Both the position numbers and the translations under genes were made by a program. Of a stretch of 64,000 bases of DNA, positions 26,143-39,059 are shown piece after piece. The notes beneath the pieces were generated by a model. The model saw only the letters and a program-made list of their open reading frames with translations. It was not told where the DNA came from and did no database searches. The number at the start of each line of letters is the position of its first letter. Positions within the stretch are counted from its first letter, which is position 1. Source of the DNA: Ursus arctos (taxonomy: Eukaryota > Chordata > Mammalia > Carnivora > Ursidae); the NCBI RefSeq assembly GCF_023065955.2, contig NW_026622997.1:19014001-19078000 (forward strand), written 5' to 3'.

Positions 26143-27311
26143 AATTAAAAAAGAACCCATGTATTTGTGAGGTCAGAAATGCTTAACTTGATTTGGCTCC
26201 AAAAGCCTCAAATGATAGGTGATTCCTCTGTGGTACCTTGTACCTTCCCAGTCCTGGAAATGGGGTGGATCTGGGGGTATGGGGATGTCATCACTTACCA
26301 GATTCCTTGTTTATGCTCAGATGTATTTCTGACTTTCTGGTATCAGCTGCTGCTGACCTACGTCCACAGAACCGTCTTTGCCTTACCTCCCCTTCTTCTC
26401 TGAAGTTGGCAGCCGGGAATGCGACTGTAATGTTCTCACCCCTGAGTTCTAGTGCTTTCTTTTTGTGTTGCGGATTCCAAACCACAGAGAGCTTGTCAGA
26501 GCCCCCCAAACTCAAGGCTCCGCATAAAGAGCCCCGTTAGCTCCATCAGCCTTGGGTGACGGTGGGCGCTGTTGGGGTAAAAATCAGCGTTTACAGGAGC
26601 TCCTTCGACGGACGAGAGCGTGGCTGCAGAATTAATGAGTCAGATCAAATGGATTTTCCATTCACAGCATCCTGTGAGCCCCAAGACCATGCCTTCTCCC
26701 CACACTCCCATCAGGTATTTTGACCGAAAACCTTGGTGGGTGGGTGGGGTATCTCTGTGTCATTAGTAACACTGGGATTAGTATTATATATGTAAACATA
26801 CCAGCTAGTCAGTCAGGGTTCAGAAGCCTCAGTGATTTAAAAAATCTGCTTCCAGGCCCTCAGAGACCTTTCAGCTCAGCTTGGCAAGGCGCTCTCTCTC
26901 CTTTCCTATTTAAGATCATGACCTAAAATTTCTAAAGGAACGGAACACAGAATGAATAGTGCAGCGGGGCCTGAAGTGTTTGCCTGCAGTGTATTTATCT
27001 TTAAGTAGCTGCTTGCAAGGGGGTCCACATGTCTCCTGCCAGAGGCGTAATTAGTATCTTTGCCTGGTTCCCTCCGAGAAGGGGCCGTGTGTCGTGCGCT
27101 GTACCCAGCAATTGGTACCATCGCCGTTCCTCTGTCACCAGTCTCGTTATGCTTAATGAGTTGGGTCGTCTTCTCTTTGTTCTGACTATGATTATTAACA
27201 GATTAAAAAGCTTAACACAGTAGAGCAGTGGCAGGTTAAATGATTCTCTTATTTACATTTTTCTCTTTATGGGGCACTGCAAACAAGGGAGATTCCCAAA
27301 GGGGATTCCTG

Positions 27312-27376
27312 AAACACACACAAGACACACACAGACACAAGACACACACACACATACACACACACACACACACACT
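27312..27376. repeat. (CA)n microsatellite, compound
   Basis: CA units interrupted by AAGACA and CAGACA motifs and ending in a pure CA run. A likely variable locus. Confidence 0.95.
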
Positions 27377-27972
27377 CTGTCAGTTCTCATGACAGTGGGT
27401 GTCACAGCTGAGTGTCACAGACCCAACGAGAGCTCTTTGGGGATGGGGGGGTATTCTTGGTAAAGAAACAGCACCATCAGCCTTTGTGATAGCAGTGATT
27501 TCTGGTTGGGGACCTGCCTGCCTTTTGTTTCTAAAGTCTTAGAGAATCTTCGGTTGATCAGCTGTCATTCAGTTGCTAATTAATTCAGCAGGCCTCTGTG
27601 GAACCCTTTTTATATGCTAGACACCTAGAAAACAGAGTAGGAACTGGAAAGCTGAGAGGCTCACAGTAAACACGTGGAATGTGCCAGGGTAGAGGTGTGT
27701 ACCCCGCACAAGCAGGAAGGAAATGCCACTCTACCGGGGGCGCTGCCTGGGACGGCCATGCCAAGCAAGGAACACTGGCACTGGCTTTGTGGAAGGGGAG
27801 TGGGGCCACCCCTGCCGAGGCACGGATTGGTTTGTTGTTTGGGAGGCCCCAAGTAAATGCCGGGACGTGAGCTGTGTTGTCCACTCCTGCGGGCCTTGGG
27901 CTTGTTACTTGGGCCTCACTGGGGTTCTGCAGCTGACAAGGTGATTTACCATGCCCGGGCCTTTCGGAAGGT

Positions 27973-27998
27973 GATCCTGGCTGGCGATCCTGGCTGGC
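27973..27998. repeat. 13-bp direct tandem duplication
   Basis: GATCCTGGCTGGC is present twice in a row (27973-27985 and 27986-27998) without mismatch. Confidence 0.9.
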
Positions 27999-28203
27999 GG
28001 CTAGGTGGAAAATGGCTTGAGGCTGCAGAAAGGCCCTCCTCCCTCGCACCCAGGTGGGGGACTGTTAATGAAGCATCCAGGCCCAAGGCCTAGAATCTCC
28101 TGTCTCAGGCAGGTGGCTTAGCCTGCTGTAAGCCTGTTTCCTCTTGTAAGACAGGTAGGTGGTGTCTTTGCCCCGTGTCCCCGCGTTGTTCCTTGCCCCG
28201 CGT

Positions 28204-28218
28204 CCCCCCCCCCCCCCC
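28204..28218. repeat. C homopolymer
   Basis: Fifteen consecutive C bases. Confidence 0.9.
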
Positions 28219-29844
28219 ATCGCTGTGGAGTCCAACAAGCCACCTGCTTTTAAATAGGCCCAGCCGATGCCCCGAGGTGGTCATCCCAGTCTATTTAGTT
28301 TCTGGAGGAGATAACGGAGGATTTGAAATTTAGGAAGGAACCTTCTGAAAGATGAGTAGAAGAGACTGCAGGTAGCCCGCCCAGGGAACTTTCTCTAAAG
28401 ACAATTGCCGGCCTTATTGACCAGGAGCACACACATAGATGGAAGACGGACTGTGGGTATTGAGGATGATAAATTCTAAGTAGGGCAAATGCGGAAAGCC
28501 TGGGGTGGTTTAGAGGTCACAGAATGAAAGGGGATTAACCTGCTAAAAAGCAATTAAGCAATCCTCCAATTGCAAGGAGCACTTCGGAGCTAATAATGAA
28601 CTTTGTTGAGCAAAAGGGGAATGCTGTTACATTGTATGAGATCTTCGGGGAGGAAGGCACACCGCCACAGTGGTACACAACTTTTTTTGATGGCTCCTTC
28701 TGAGAGGTGTGGCGTCTTCATTTTTGAGAGCCGCAGCAGAGAGAAGTAGGATCCGGAATGGTATTCTCACCGCCTCGAGGGCTACAGTGGCTCCCTTCTC
28801 TTCTCTCCAGCTCAGACCAGCCTTTATATGCTTTGTTTTCCAGTTAAGTCCGTGTTAACGTGGCTGAGTTCTGCTGAGCAAGCAATTGATTTGCCAGGCT
28901 AGTTTATCAGGCTAGTTAGGAAGAAATGTGAAGCCATGGAATTCTTCATCGCGGAGGAGGGGAAGGATGGATCCCTTTTAATTGCTCTGTGACCTTGATC
29001 CGTTGTTAAGATTCCAAGACATTTTGCTCAGAGGACTGGCCCTGCTCCAGGCCAGCTGGCCTCTGACCAGGCTTGGCCCTCCCCGAAGATAAAGCCCGTT
29101 CCCTCTTCCCCACCAGCAGCTGCTGACGCAGATTCGGTGGTATTCCTCACAATCGTCTCTGGCCTTCTCCTTAATTTCTAGAGATTCTCTTAGCATTTTC
29201 TGCCCTTTCTGAAATCCATATAGAGAAGGTAGATGGGAGGGGGGACTTTATGTCGGGACAGTCCTGTTTTGTTGCTGATGAGCACCTTGCTGGCTCCTGA
29301 GGCATCATTATTCCGAGACCATTAAGTCCTCCGTATCGTTAACCTTAAAAATAAAACTCAGTTATTTTACCAGCAAAAATGGACTTCTTTGGGGACAGCA
29401 GGAAATTGCAGTTTGGGCATACAACCACACAGCATGTCATCTGGCAAGCCCAACAAAGAGGAACGTCTTTTGTGGAGGAGGAAGTGGGGAAGGGGTTATT
29501 TTGAGTGAAAGTCCATTGGAGAAAAGTGAAGAGTTCAGGGTGCCAGCCATTTCTCGGGGGCTGAGTAGCAGGGGTTGTTGATTTCTCATGAGACGCAGTG
29601 TGTATCTTTCCCTGTCGGGGGCCTGTAATTGATGACTCTTTCCTGTTGACATTCTTCTGTTGGGGCCTGTTGGAAAATTGACACTTCTCCCTGTAATTTA
29701 CCTTGATGGTGTCCCGGCTCCCCTGTCCGGCCTCCCGACTCTAATGAGGTCTCCCTTTATTAATTTTCACCATATGCATGTCCCCCAGGCAAGGTGACCC
29801 TGCCTTCAGCGTTCAGCGTCTGTTAGGATTTGTGGACGCTTTGC

Positions 29845-29945
29845 ATGGTGAAGCGAGCACAGACTTAGTCTTCAAAGAGTGGCTGTGTGACCTTGATGAA
29901 GCTGTACTTTGTAACTTGTTTCCACTTTTGAACTTGAGGGGCAGA
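29845..29945 (+). mobile_element. MIR SINE fragment
   Basis: GCGAGCACAGACTTAGTCTT, then GGCTGTGTGACCTTGATGAA and TGTAACTTGTTTCC. The GTGTGACCTTG core is the MIR hallmark. Confidence 0.6.
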
Positions 29946-30777
29946 AGTTAGGGACTGTGGAGGCCATCCTAGCCGCTCTGTGGTGTGATCTGTGTGTTTG
30001 AGGTAGAGCCAGCGAGCCCTCGTTGTGTTCGGTGGGGTGCGTATTTGTGTATGTTTTAAGCCATGTGTATAGGTAAGAAACCTGGGAAAAAGCGTAAGGG
30101 GAGGGTTCCAGCTGTTAATGAAAAGATCGTTTCTCCTATTGCTGGAGGCAGGTTGGCAGGAGTGGACAACCGTTGGGAGCAAAAGTGGTTCTCGCTGCTG
30201 AGTCCCTCGTGTTGGGGCTCTGGCAGGCAGAACACGTGCCCTCCCGTCGGGGAACGTCCCAGATGGGGGATCAGATCGGCACAGCTGGTTGCACGTGCAC
30301 CTAGGCCCATGCCCGGGGGCTGCGGTGAAGGAGGAATGCTGTGGGAAAGACCAGCCGGTCGGTGAGGAGGTCACCACTTCCTCCCTGTTCTTAGACGACC
30401 TTTGCATGGCTGAAGGTTCCAGCTCTTACTTGGCATTACTCACTCACTCCCAGTTCCAGAAATCCTGGCTGTTGAGTTCGCTTTGCATTTCCAACCCCCC
30501 AACCCCCATAGATTCTTGTTCTCAACCTGCTTGCTTGCCCCGTTTAGGAAAGCAGATAGGAAATCAGTTGCTTTTGCTCCTACCTGCGTGAAGTTACCTG
30601 GCAGCCTGATGTTTATAGTTCTCAGTTTTTGTCTCTGAAGCCAGGTATTAACCGAATGTCGCTACAGCGAGAGCCGCTAACGGTGCTTTTGCATACGTGA
30701 CCTCATACCCTTTGGGGTCATCACAGTTGTTAGAGCTGAAGGCCTCATCCTCCCTGTACAGGGTCTCAACAAATAAA

Positions 30778-30790
30778 CACGTGACGTGAC
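30778..30790. promoter_or_regulatory. Overlapping E-box and CRE-like motif
   Basis: CACGTGACGTGAC contains a palindromic E-box (CACGTG), extended to the TFEB/USF-type CACGTGAC, that overlaps a TGACGTG CRE-like site. It is a motif match only; occupancy is unknown. Confidence 0.35.
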
Positions 30791-31881
30791 TGCTGAGCTG
30801 ACGCTTCATTCTAGATTTTTGGATTCCATGGAGGGTCTTTTTCAGTGATTTGGATTCGCACATGTGTGAAGGATCAGCAGTCCCAGAATGGGGCACCGTC
30901 GCGGAGCAGCTCCTTATCCCATAAGGAATTAGGGGGGCTCCCTTTGGATTTGGCCTCTGGCCTGGTGGGCTGTTCCACACCCTTCTGCACGTACCCCCGG
31001 TGATGCCAGAAATAGCTAACTTAGCTGAACGTCTGAAAATTTTTATCGTAATTTTAATTACCTTTCCTTTAGGACAAGTGATACTAATTTTCGGCTGATA
31101 TCGTACAGAGAAATCATTGAAGGCACGAATGTGGATCACTTTAAAGAAAATAGCACACGGAGAGGCTTCATATGGCAAATAATCTTAGGGCACACAGGGG
31201 TGGACGAAGTTGGGGAACTGTGTTGTCCGTGCTTCTTCCCTCGTGAATTATGAAGGCCGACCCGGAAGAGACCAAGACACCCCGCCATTCGGTGTGTCCT
31301 ACCTGTCCCGCAGCCGTTCAGGGCTCCTTGTGTCTCCCTGCCGGGGGTGAGATGAGCGTGTGGATGAGTTCAGACCTCAGGTCCGTTTGGGTCACCAGTT
31401 CTTAGCATGGCGCCTGGTACGTCCCTAGTTAGGTGAATGACCCAAGGCACTTGGCAACTGCGTTTTCTGTGACTTTCCCATGTCAACGACTGGAGCTTTC
31501 CTCTAACTCAGGAAATCTGAAAATAACTATCCCTCTGTTCACCCCGCCCCCGCCCCTACCAAGTTCTTTCTGAAGTTTTAAAATGTCTTCATATGGTAGC
31601 AGGGGCCGACTGCTTTTCATTCTGTTTGTGTAACCTGAAAGATCAATCGTGAACATGCCAGTCCAGTGGGCTAGCCAGGTTTATTAGGTCAAGCTACAGG
31701 AATTAGACTCCCCAGCTAAATGACAGCGTGCAGGGAATCCCTGTAGGGTCCTTCCAAAATAGAACGGGGCTATGTTTAGCTTGTTAAGATAAAGAACTGG
31801 TCGGGGGAGGGAAGATAATGGGAAGGAGGGCTTGTATGTGTACATGATTATGATTCATGGAGAAGAATCCAATTTTATAGA

Positions 31882-31953
31882 AACCACAGCCCAAATTAGA
31901 GAAAGCAAGCTTTTGGATTAAAATGATTTCTGTTGTGGTTGTAACATACCACA
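31882..31953. promoter_or_regulatory. Candidate RUNX motif cluster
   Basis: Three RUNX-type cores lie within 72 bases: AACCACA at 31882, TGTGGTT at 31934 and ACCACA at 31948. They sit in a repeat-free AT-rich stretch (about 31870-32170) that looks like conserved non-coding DNA. Enhancer function is an inference. Confidence 0.35.
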
Positions 31954-32507
31954 GTTTGATTTTTGTCCAGATGAAAACATTTGGTTTTCACTTCAGTAAA
32001 TATTGTGGAGACATTGCCAGCTAATTCTGAAACGTAATGAAATACGGCTTTGGCAAAGCGCACATGCATTCTGTACTCCCGATTCCACTTATCTGATCCA
32101 AGTTCAGATTTTTTTTCCACATTTGCTAATGCACTTGAATAATCAGGAGAGAAAAATCTGCCTGTAATTTTAGGAGAAAACTGTATACGCTGAATACACT
32201 TTTATAATTTATTGGGTATAAAACCTCCCTTGCTCCTCCCCCAAATACCCCACACGTTCCTTAAGTCTTTCGAAACCTTCACCTTTCATTGATTACGTCT
32301 CTAGAGCTACAGTTTGCAAGGGAGACAGGATGTAATTCCGTGTAGTGAGTCAGCTTCGCTCTGTTGTTAATTAGCGTCGCAAGTGGCGTTTGTCCCTCAA
32401 CGTGGGGACACCACCCTGAGAACACCAGGGCGGAGCTCAGAACGGGGCGGGGGGGGCCTCCTGAGCCACCTTGGAGTCCCCTTGTTTTCCCCATCTTTGC
32501 TGGTGTC

Positions 32508-32521
32508 GCAGCAGGGGGCAG
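32508..32521 (+). promoter_or_regulatory. CTCF-like motif, forward
   Basis: GCAGCAGGGGGCAG matches 13 of 14 positions of the CTCF core CCASYAGRKGGCRS. It lies outside any repeat I recognise. Confidence 0.45.
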
Positions 32522-34322
32522 GTGAGTCCTTCTGATGAAAGGGAAGATGTCTCTGGGGAAGCTTTCTTGTGTCGTGAAATCACATGGCCCCTGTCCCTGT
32601 TTTCCCTTTCCCGGTAGCTCTATTCCTCTTGTCCTGCATGCTAGACCCACAGTGAGGTTTCCCAAAGTCTCCCTCCCTGGACATTTGACCTAAAGAATTT
32701 TCCCTGATAAATTGTCTTGAGATGAAGCTTGCTTTTTATGTACCAGGATCTGTAAGTTGCATACTGTATTTGATGAAAACTTTAAAAGCGTGCGTGCTCT
32801 TCTATTTTCAAATACTAAACGGTGATTTAGCTTTTTCTGGACTCTGCGTCAGTAATGATTATGTAACACACTCATTCACCCCTTTTAACCTGAGGAATGT
32901 GGGGGTAATTTTCACTAGCGATAAATAACCCAGATTGCGTTAGGGTTTATAAAATGCCTTTTCCTTCACCTTTTTTTGTGTGTCTAGCAGATTCCTCTTC
33001 TCTAATGTGTAAATTAGATAATCGAGCCTGAATCTAGGCTAAGAAGAGGTGAATGTGCTCTATGTGAATGCCTTTAACTAGTTGTGGTTCCTTACAGGCT
33101 TTTGCTTCCCTTTATATATTTGAAGTTGTTATATAGTTATTCTCCAGGTATTAGTATATAATAGTGCTTCTCTGTCACCTTGATTGTTTTTAGTGTGGCA
33201 TGAAATAATGGGATGATTTTACTGGTTTTTGTCTTCCTGGGAATGAAAGCTCCTTTTGCTTTTAGCCACTTTCCCTGGTTTGTCCTGATCTGAATGCTAG
33301 CTTTGCACAGGGACACGTCATCAGGGTCTTAGAGGGATTACATGCAGTAGCCACCTGGTGACAGAGTACCAGGCTCTGTTGGATTTAGTGTTTTCTGCTT
33401 GCTTCGGTTGGACTATAAAGTTAGGAAAATTCTGGAGCTCTCTCCTGGGGCAAAAGCTAACCGTTGACAAGGCTTCTCCTGGTGGAAGGGTTACTGGTTG
33501 GCAGTGGCTTCATGAACCCAAGCTAAAGGACAGTAAGGCCATACTCAGGAGGAGCTGGGTTGTTTGTAATGAAGGGCACCTGCCAGAGGGGAGAAGTGGT
33601 AGCAAGCCGAGGATGTGAACTAAAGGCATCATCTTGCCTTGGAGAAATTACCTGACCTTTCCCACGAGGTGCATTATTATTGAGTATTGAGCCTTTTTCC
33701 TCTAATGACCCTTCTTTCAGAAGTATTCCTTCCCTTTATCATACTGGCTCTCCTGTTTCCCATCTGGTTTGAGAACCCTTCGTTACCTTTTCTTTGATGA
33801 TGCTTTACCTTCAGCTCCAGACCAGCAAGTCAGTGGTCCTGACTAGAAGCACAGTCGCCTCTTAGTGTGAGGGCGATCTGTGCTTATCCCCGTGCCCCCG
33901 AACTTAGGGCTGACCACTCCTTCCCTCCCGACTGCGGAGCCGGCTCCCCAAAACTTAGTGGTGTTTGGAGTTTCATTTTGAGAATGCCCCTCAGAGACAC
34001 CCACCCCATCCCCGTTCTTCACATCTTACTTGTCCCTTGTGTTAGTCTCTAACTTTCTTCTAGAATACCTGGGAGGCTAGAATGGTTTATTTGTATTCGC
34101 TGAGAAGCTGTTAGAACAGATACATTCAAAAGATTGGTCATTTGCTACTGTTGTGGAAGAAATTACCCTGTGTGCTTTCTTTTAGGAATATTAACGCTTG
34201 GATGCTTCTAGGCAGTTTCTCCATTTTAGTTCTCCGGAACGTAACGTTCACCCCGTTCTCAGAATCTTGAGTATAAGGAATGGGATAGTTGCTTCATGCT
34301 GCTTATGCAAGGTTTGAGTCTT

Positions 34323-34341
34323 TAAAAAAAAAAAAAAAAAA
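34323..34341. repeat. A homopolymer
   Basis: About 19 consecutive A bases after TTT, without an adjoining retroposon body. Confidence 0.85.
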
Positions 34342-34452
34342 ATCCTCAACAGATGCTGTTAAATGGAAGTTAACTCTGTGTTTTTCATATGTTGCACCTC
34401 GATTTTTAGCAGATTGTCTTTGAAATCTAGACCATTTTTATCCGTTTTCTCT

Positions 34453-34472
34453 CCCCCCCCCCCCCCCCCCCC
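34453..34472. repeat. 20-base C homopolymer
   Basis: Twenty consecutive C bases, the longest C run in the window. It is a candidate for i-motif or G-quadruplex formation and for length error in sequencing. Confidence 0.92.
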
Positions 34473-34608
34473 GCTTTTATTAAACATGACTCTCAGTGGT
34501 CTTGGCTGCAGAATTTGCTGCATTTCCCTCTCAGAGAGGAGACCCTGGATGGCAGGAGGGGCTGGGCTGCCCCGCGCCACCCCCCCCTCCCCACATCTCT
34601 TCCCCCTG

Positions 34609-34622
34609 CTGCCCCCTGGTGG
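34609..34622 (-). promoter_or_regulatory. CTCF-like motif, reverse
   Basis: CTGCCCCCTGGTGG is the reverse of CCACCAGGGGGCAG, a 14 of 14 match to the CTCF core. The flanks (TGCC before the core on the minus strand) also fit. It lies about 135 bases downstream of a 20-base C run. Confidence 0.6.
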
Positions 34623-36756
34623 GCAGTGGTGTCCATGGGCTGCTGCGGGCTCTCCACACGCACGCCTGCTCTTCTCAGGGCTGGTCCTTGAGTTCAAGCT
34701 CGAGCCGGGGGAGTCTCTTCCTCAGAAGAAATCCGACATGGGTAATTTCATCTGGGAGGCACTTGAAGAGATGATTCCCTCATTCTCTCTCATTTCACAG
34801 AAGAGGGAGATGTCATGACCGAGCCCCGCACTTCCAAGCCTGGAAGTTCCTTGCTAGGTCTGTCCGACAGCACGTAACTTGTTGCCTCTGTCGTGTTCTG
34901 TGCCAGGCTGAGTGGGAGCCTGTGGTAAAATGAATGTCTGTGTCTGTCTGTCTGTCTCATGAGTGCTGAGATACAGTGTGTCTTGCTATTTCTAAAAGTA
35001 CTCATACAGTTAGATTTGGGAGCGAAAGATCCAGCAGGATTGGTCATTGGACTGTGGAGGCACCTGCCCTGTACCCACCTGTGATCAGAGAATCCCAGCT
35101 GCGGACTCCGATTTGGGAACCGGGAAGGGCGCTGTCCCCTTTCCCTAGTCACTCTTGGACTAATCCGAAAACCACTTTGGAGCACGTATAGATAGGTTGT
35201 TCCAGGGGAAGTATGGCTAGCTATTTTCTTTTTCCTTTTTTTTCTTCATCTGTAACTCCTGGTTTATAAGAACCTTCCTTCCATTGAAAACCTGCTTCTA
35301 ATTGGAAATGATCAAAGGGGAGGAAACAAGCAAGAGTAAATGGCTCCTGTCAGACTGTAGCCAAGTCTGTTCTGCCATGTACATCCCTTTGGAGTTTCAT
35401 TTCTACCCAGTGGTGTGACCCACATAACTTCTGGGGTTTTTAAAATGCAGTAGAAGGAAGAAGGGGGCTTGGAGGTATCTGTGCGGTCTTTGCATTTTTA
35501 CAAGACAGGTATTGGGCTTAACCACTTCCACTCCCTGATGCTGCCCGTTCATTTCCATGTCCTTGTGGGATCGTGTGGCTCGGCAGCCTGACAGGGATGG
35601 TTAAACCTTTGTGTCTGAAGTTCGAGATCTCCGTTGGGAAGAAGAACAGATTGGTCCCCTGGGTCGTCGTTGATAACGCTGGAGTGTCAGCTCATGCACC
35701 AGAAAGCAGAGGCGAGAAGGAGTGAATTTCACACTTAATAGTTCTTCTGCTGCTTGGTAGTAGCTCTCCCCAAAATACTTCATGGTTAGGAAGATTGAAG
35801 GTGTTACTGGAAATTAATTTGGGAGATTTTCTTTGGATTTTAAGCAGCCTCTGGTCCTAAACAATAAATCAGTGAGTTGGGGGATCTTCTAAATTGTCAT
35901 TGTTTGATAAAGAAGAACTGTATTGTACTTTTTTGTAATACTGAGCTTATCTTCTGATGTTACTGCTTTATCTTAAATTCAGAAATGAAAACATTCAGGG
36001 GCACGAGCAGAAGGTTAAGGTGTAAAAGGAATGAGGGTTGTAGGGTTTGCTCTTAGGAGGTTTTTGTTTTGTTTTGAAATCCAGCCCTTATAGTTTAGTC
36101 TTGTGCTGGAATTTATTTTAATAATTTTACATGCTATTAACCTGATCATAATATCAAAGTAGCTTCCAAATATCTTGTGATTTGGGGGAATCCATGTCAT
36201 TCACCTCATTGTGAATACAAGACCGTGACCTTAAGATAGGGAAATGTCGTATTCTGTTATTACCACTTGGTTTGTCGTTCATTTTTAAATTCATTTGCTT
36301 AAATTCATGTTAAGTCTAGTAAGTTAAATGCCTAACCCAAAATAGTCTCTTCCATTCTTCCTTGACATTGTAAGTAGGTGTTTTTAATTTTACTGATTTT
36401 TTTTTTTTTTCCCCTTCCCTGTTGCTCAGTTCAGTTCTTGGTGGTTGTCATCCTCCCTCCCCCCTCCCCAGACTATTCATGTGAGATTTAAAATTTTTGA
36501 TGTGCTGTGTTTGGTGAATGGCATTATTCCCCATCTGGGGGGGATTTTGCTTGAACTCCATTGAAAGGGCACAGATGGAGTTTTATTTCCTGGGGGATAT
36601 TTGAAAAATAAAAGTGGCCATAGAGACGGAACAGCTTCGTTTTATCTGCTCAGGCGTGAGGATTTAGGTTCGTACCTTAATAGATGTCTCCATGTGTAGT
36701 GCCCCTCCCGGAACGGGCGAGGACCAAGGCCTGTGTTCACGAGCCCTCTTCCTTAA

Positions 36757-36966
<210 letters not shown>

Positions 36967-39059
36967 TAGAAAATGCTGGAATCCACAGCTCTGACCGAGA
37001 GAGCTGCAGTAGGTCATCTGTTGAGGTAGAAGATGAAGATGAAGATGAAAGCCGCGTAGCTGGTTGGTGGCAGAGCTGGTGCTGGGCACGTCTCTAGGTG
37101 CCAGGCACTTGCAGGGCAAAGAGGTGAGTACAACCCAGCACATTCTAGATGAGCAGACCAAGACATGGGGATGGATATTCTTGTGTCGTGGAGGCGATGA
37201 TCCGTCCTGTAAGAGCTGCGGATAATGGGATTCGGAAGAGGAAGAGATCACCTCTGAACAGGGATGTCCAGGAAGATCGCGTGAAACATCTCTTGTGATC
37301 AACTTACAATTATTGTCATTTTAGCAGGTGGCGGGCACGTAGAAAGAAAACTGTTACTGAGCATGTGGAGTCAAGTAAATGCCTCTCTATTATGAACCAG
37401 GCTGGTTGGCTTTTTTTCTCAAGGGCTGCAGTGTGTGGGAGGAAGACAAGAGTGGGTATCAGTGAGGAATCGCCTTAAGTGAGTTGGCCGTGGGAAGTGC
37501 TCAGTGGTTTTTCAACAAGGAAGTGACGTCATTGGAGTTGTGCTCTGAGAAGATGAAGCTGGCCTCGACTGTGAGGGAAGGGGGCCCGAGGAAGGGGGAC
37601 ACCTCAGAAGGCTGGAGTCGTGGCTGGTTGCCTGGCCAGAGGTAACAAGGGACTGAGAGTTCCTTGCGGCACTGCAGCTGGGAGGATGAGGGGGTGGGGA
37701 GAAAACTACGCCAGGGGTAGGGTTGGGAGGAGGACTTGGACCGACTGGGAAAGTAGACAAATAGGCAAGGAGAGGTGGAGAGTCAGGCCTGGAGTGAAGC
37801 AAGGAGATGGGGGCGGGGAGGTATTACAGCCCATTCCTGTTGTGCCCCCTACTGGGATGGTAGGCATCCTGTTACATTCAGGGCTCAGAGACCCCGTGAG
37901 GCAGCCAGCTCCTGTCTGTCCATGGCAGAAAACAGTGCTGTCGGTAAGTGATTGAGGCCAAGGCAGATTTCTCCGCTTTTCCCTCCGTGGCTGTGCACTG
38001 AGCCACCACTCGTCTTTCTGGACCCCGTGCACAGTGGAGGCTGGGGTCCAGCACAGGCTCGATGTGATGGGGACGTGCCTGGCTTTCACCGTTGTGGAGC
38101 ATTTCTGCCTTGTCACTGTAACAGTCCTCCTTCTCAAGTAGGACTGTTCAGGAGGCATGCCGACAGAGTGGAGGGTGTGACCCTCTTTTTAAGAACTTGA
38201 GGAGAGAGGGTTAATACTCCCAGTGCAGACTACAAAATGCTGACTTAATTTTAACGTCAGAGGAACAAGGGTTCCCCCTACAGCTGTGGTCCTCAGGAAG
38301 TCTCGACTGTTGGAAGAGAGTCGGAATACGGGTGTAGGTATGATAACGTGCCCTGCTGGGCAGGAGGAAACAGTTCCAGCGTGGAGAATGGGAACGGTGG
38401 ATGATGGTAGATGTGGAAATGGGATGAAATAGATCAAGTTGAGAATGATCCCTCCAGCCGCAGAGCTGTCTGAAGTGAAAAGAGAGATGAGGAGCGTCCA
38501 GGGAGCCCAACCAGGAAATCACTGCTGGGGGGCTGGATGTGGGAACAGAGAGTGGCTCACGTGAGCTCCAGGGCGATGAGAAGCAAAGGTGAGCAGCTTT
38601 TCACTGCTGCCTGGAGAGCCAGGGCTGGAGGTAATAGAACAGGAGTTAGGAAAGGAGGTGATTTGGGGGTAGTTAAGAACTTTATTATCTGCTGAGTTTG
38701 CAGGGATGGTGAGAGACAGAACTCCCGAGAACAGACTGGGAATTCATCATCCCAGAGCTGCTGGCTGATGCAGTCAGAAGGGGCGAGCTTTCTGAGGTAG
38801 AATGAAGCCGGAAAGCAGACTTAAGGGGATTTTTTTTTGTTTGTTCGGATTCCTGAGGGGGTATTTTCTAGTTTTACTTGGGGTTTAATAGGAGTCGAGA
38901 GTGAATGAACAAACATGAAATGAAACTACTCTCGGTTGGTCTCTGTGTCCGTGGGATAGAGCTGTATTTCATTAGGATGGCATCAGAATGGTTCCTTGAT
39001 ACTGTTTTTCATTGTCTCGTCGTGTTGCGTGGGTGAATTTGTCAGTCTTCTGGGGTTCT

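Noticed and set aside
27301..27380. Spaced CA-rich repeats resembling a repeat array
   Set aside because: It is a compound microsatellite. There are no unique equal-length spacers, so it is not a CRISPR array, which would not be expected in a mammal.
30698..30720. Nuclear-receptor-like half-sites TGACCT and GGGTCA, 11 bases apart
   Set aside because: The spacing and everted orientation do not match a usual receptor response element.
30648..31178. 176-codon minus-strand frame in the retroposon-poor zone
   Set aside because: Considered as a possible antisense gene, but no motif, splice signal or known protein resemblance was seen. The DNA is better explained as intronic or regulatory.
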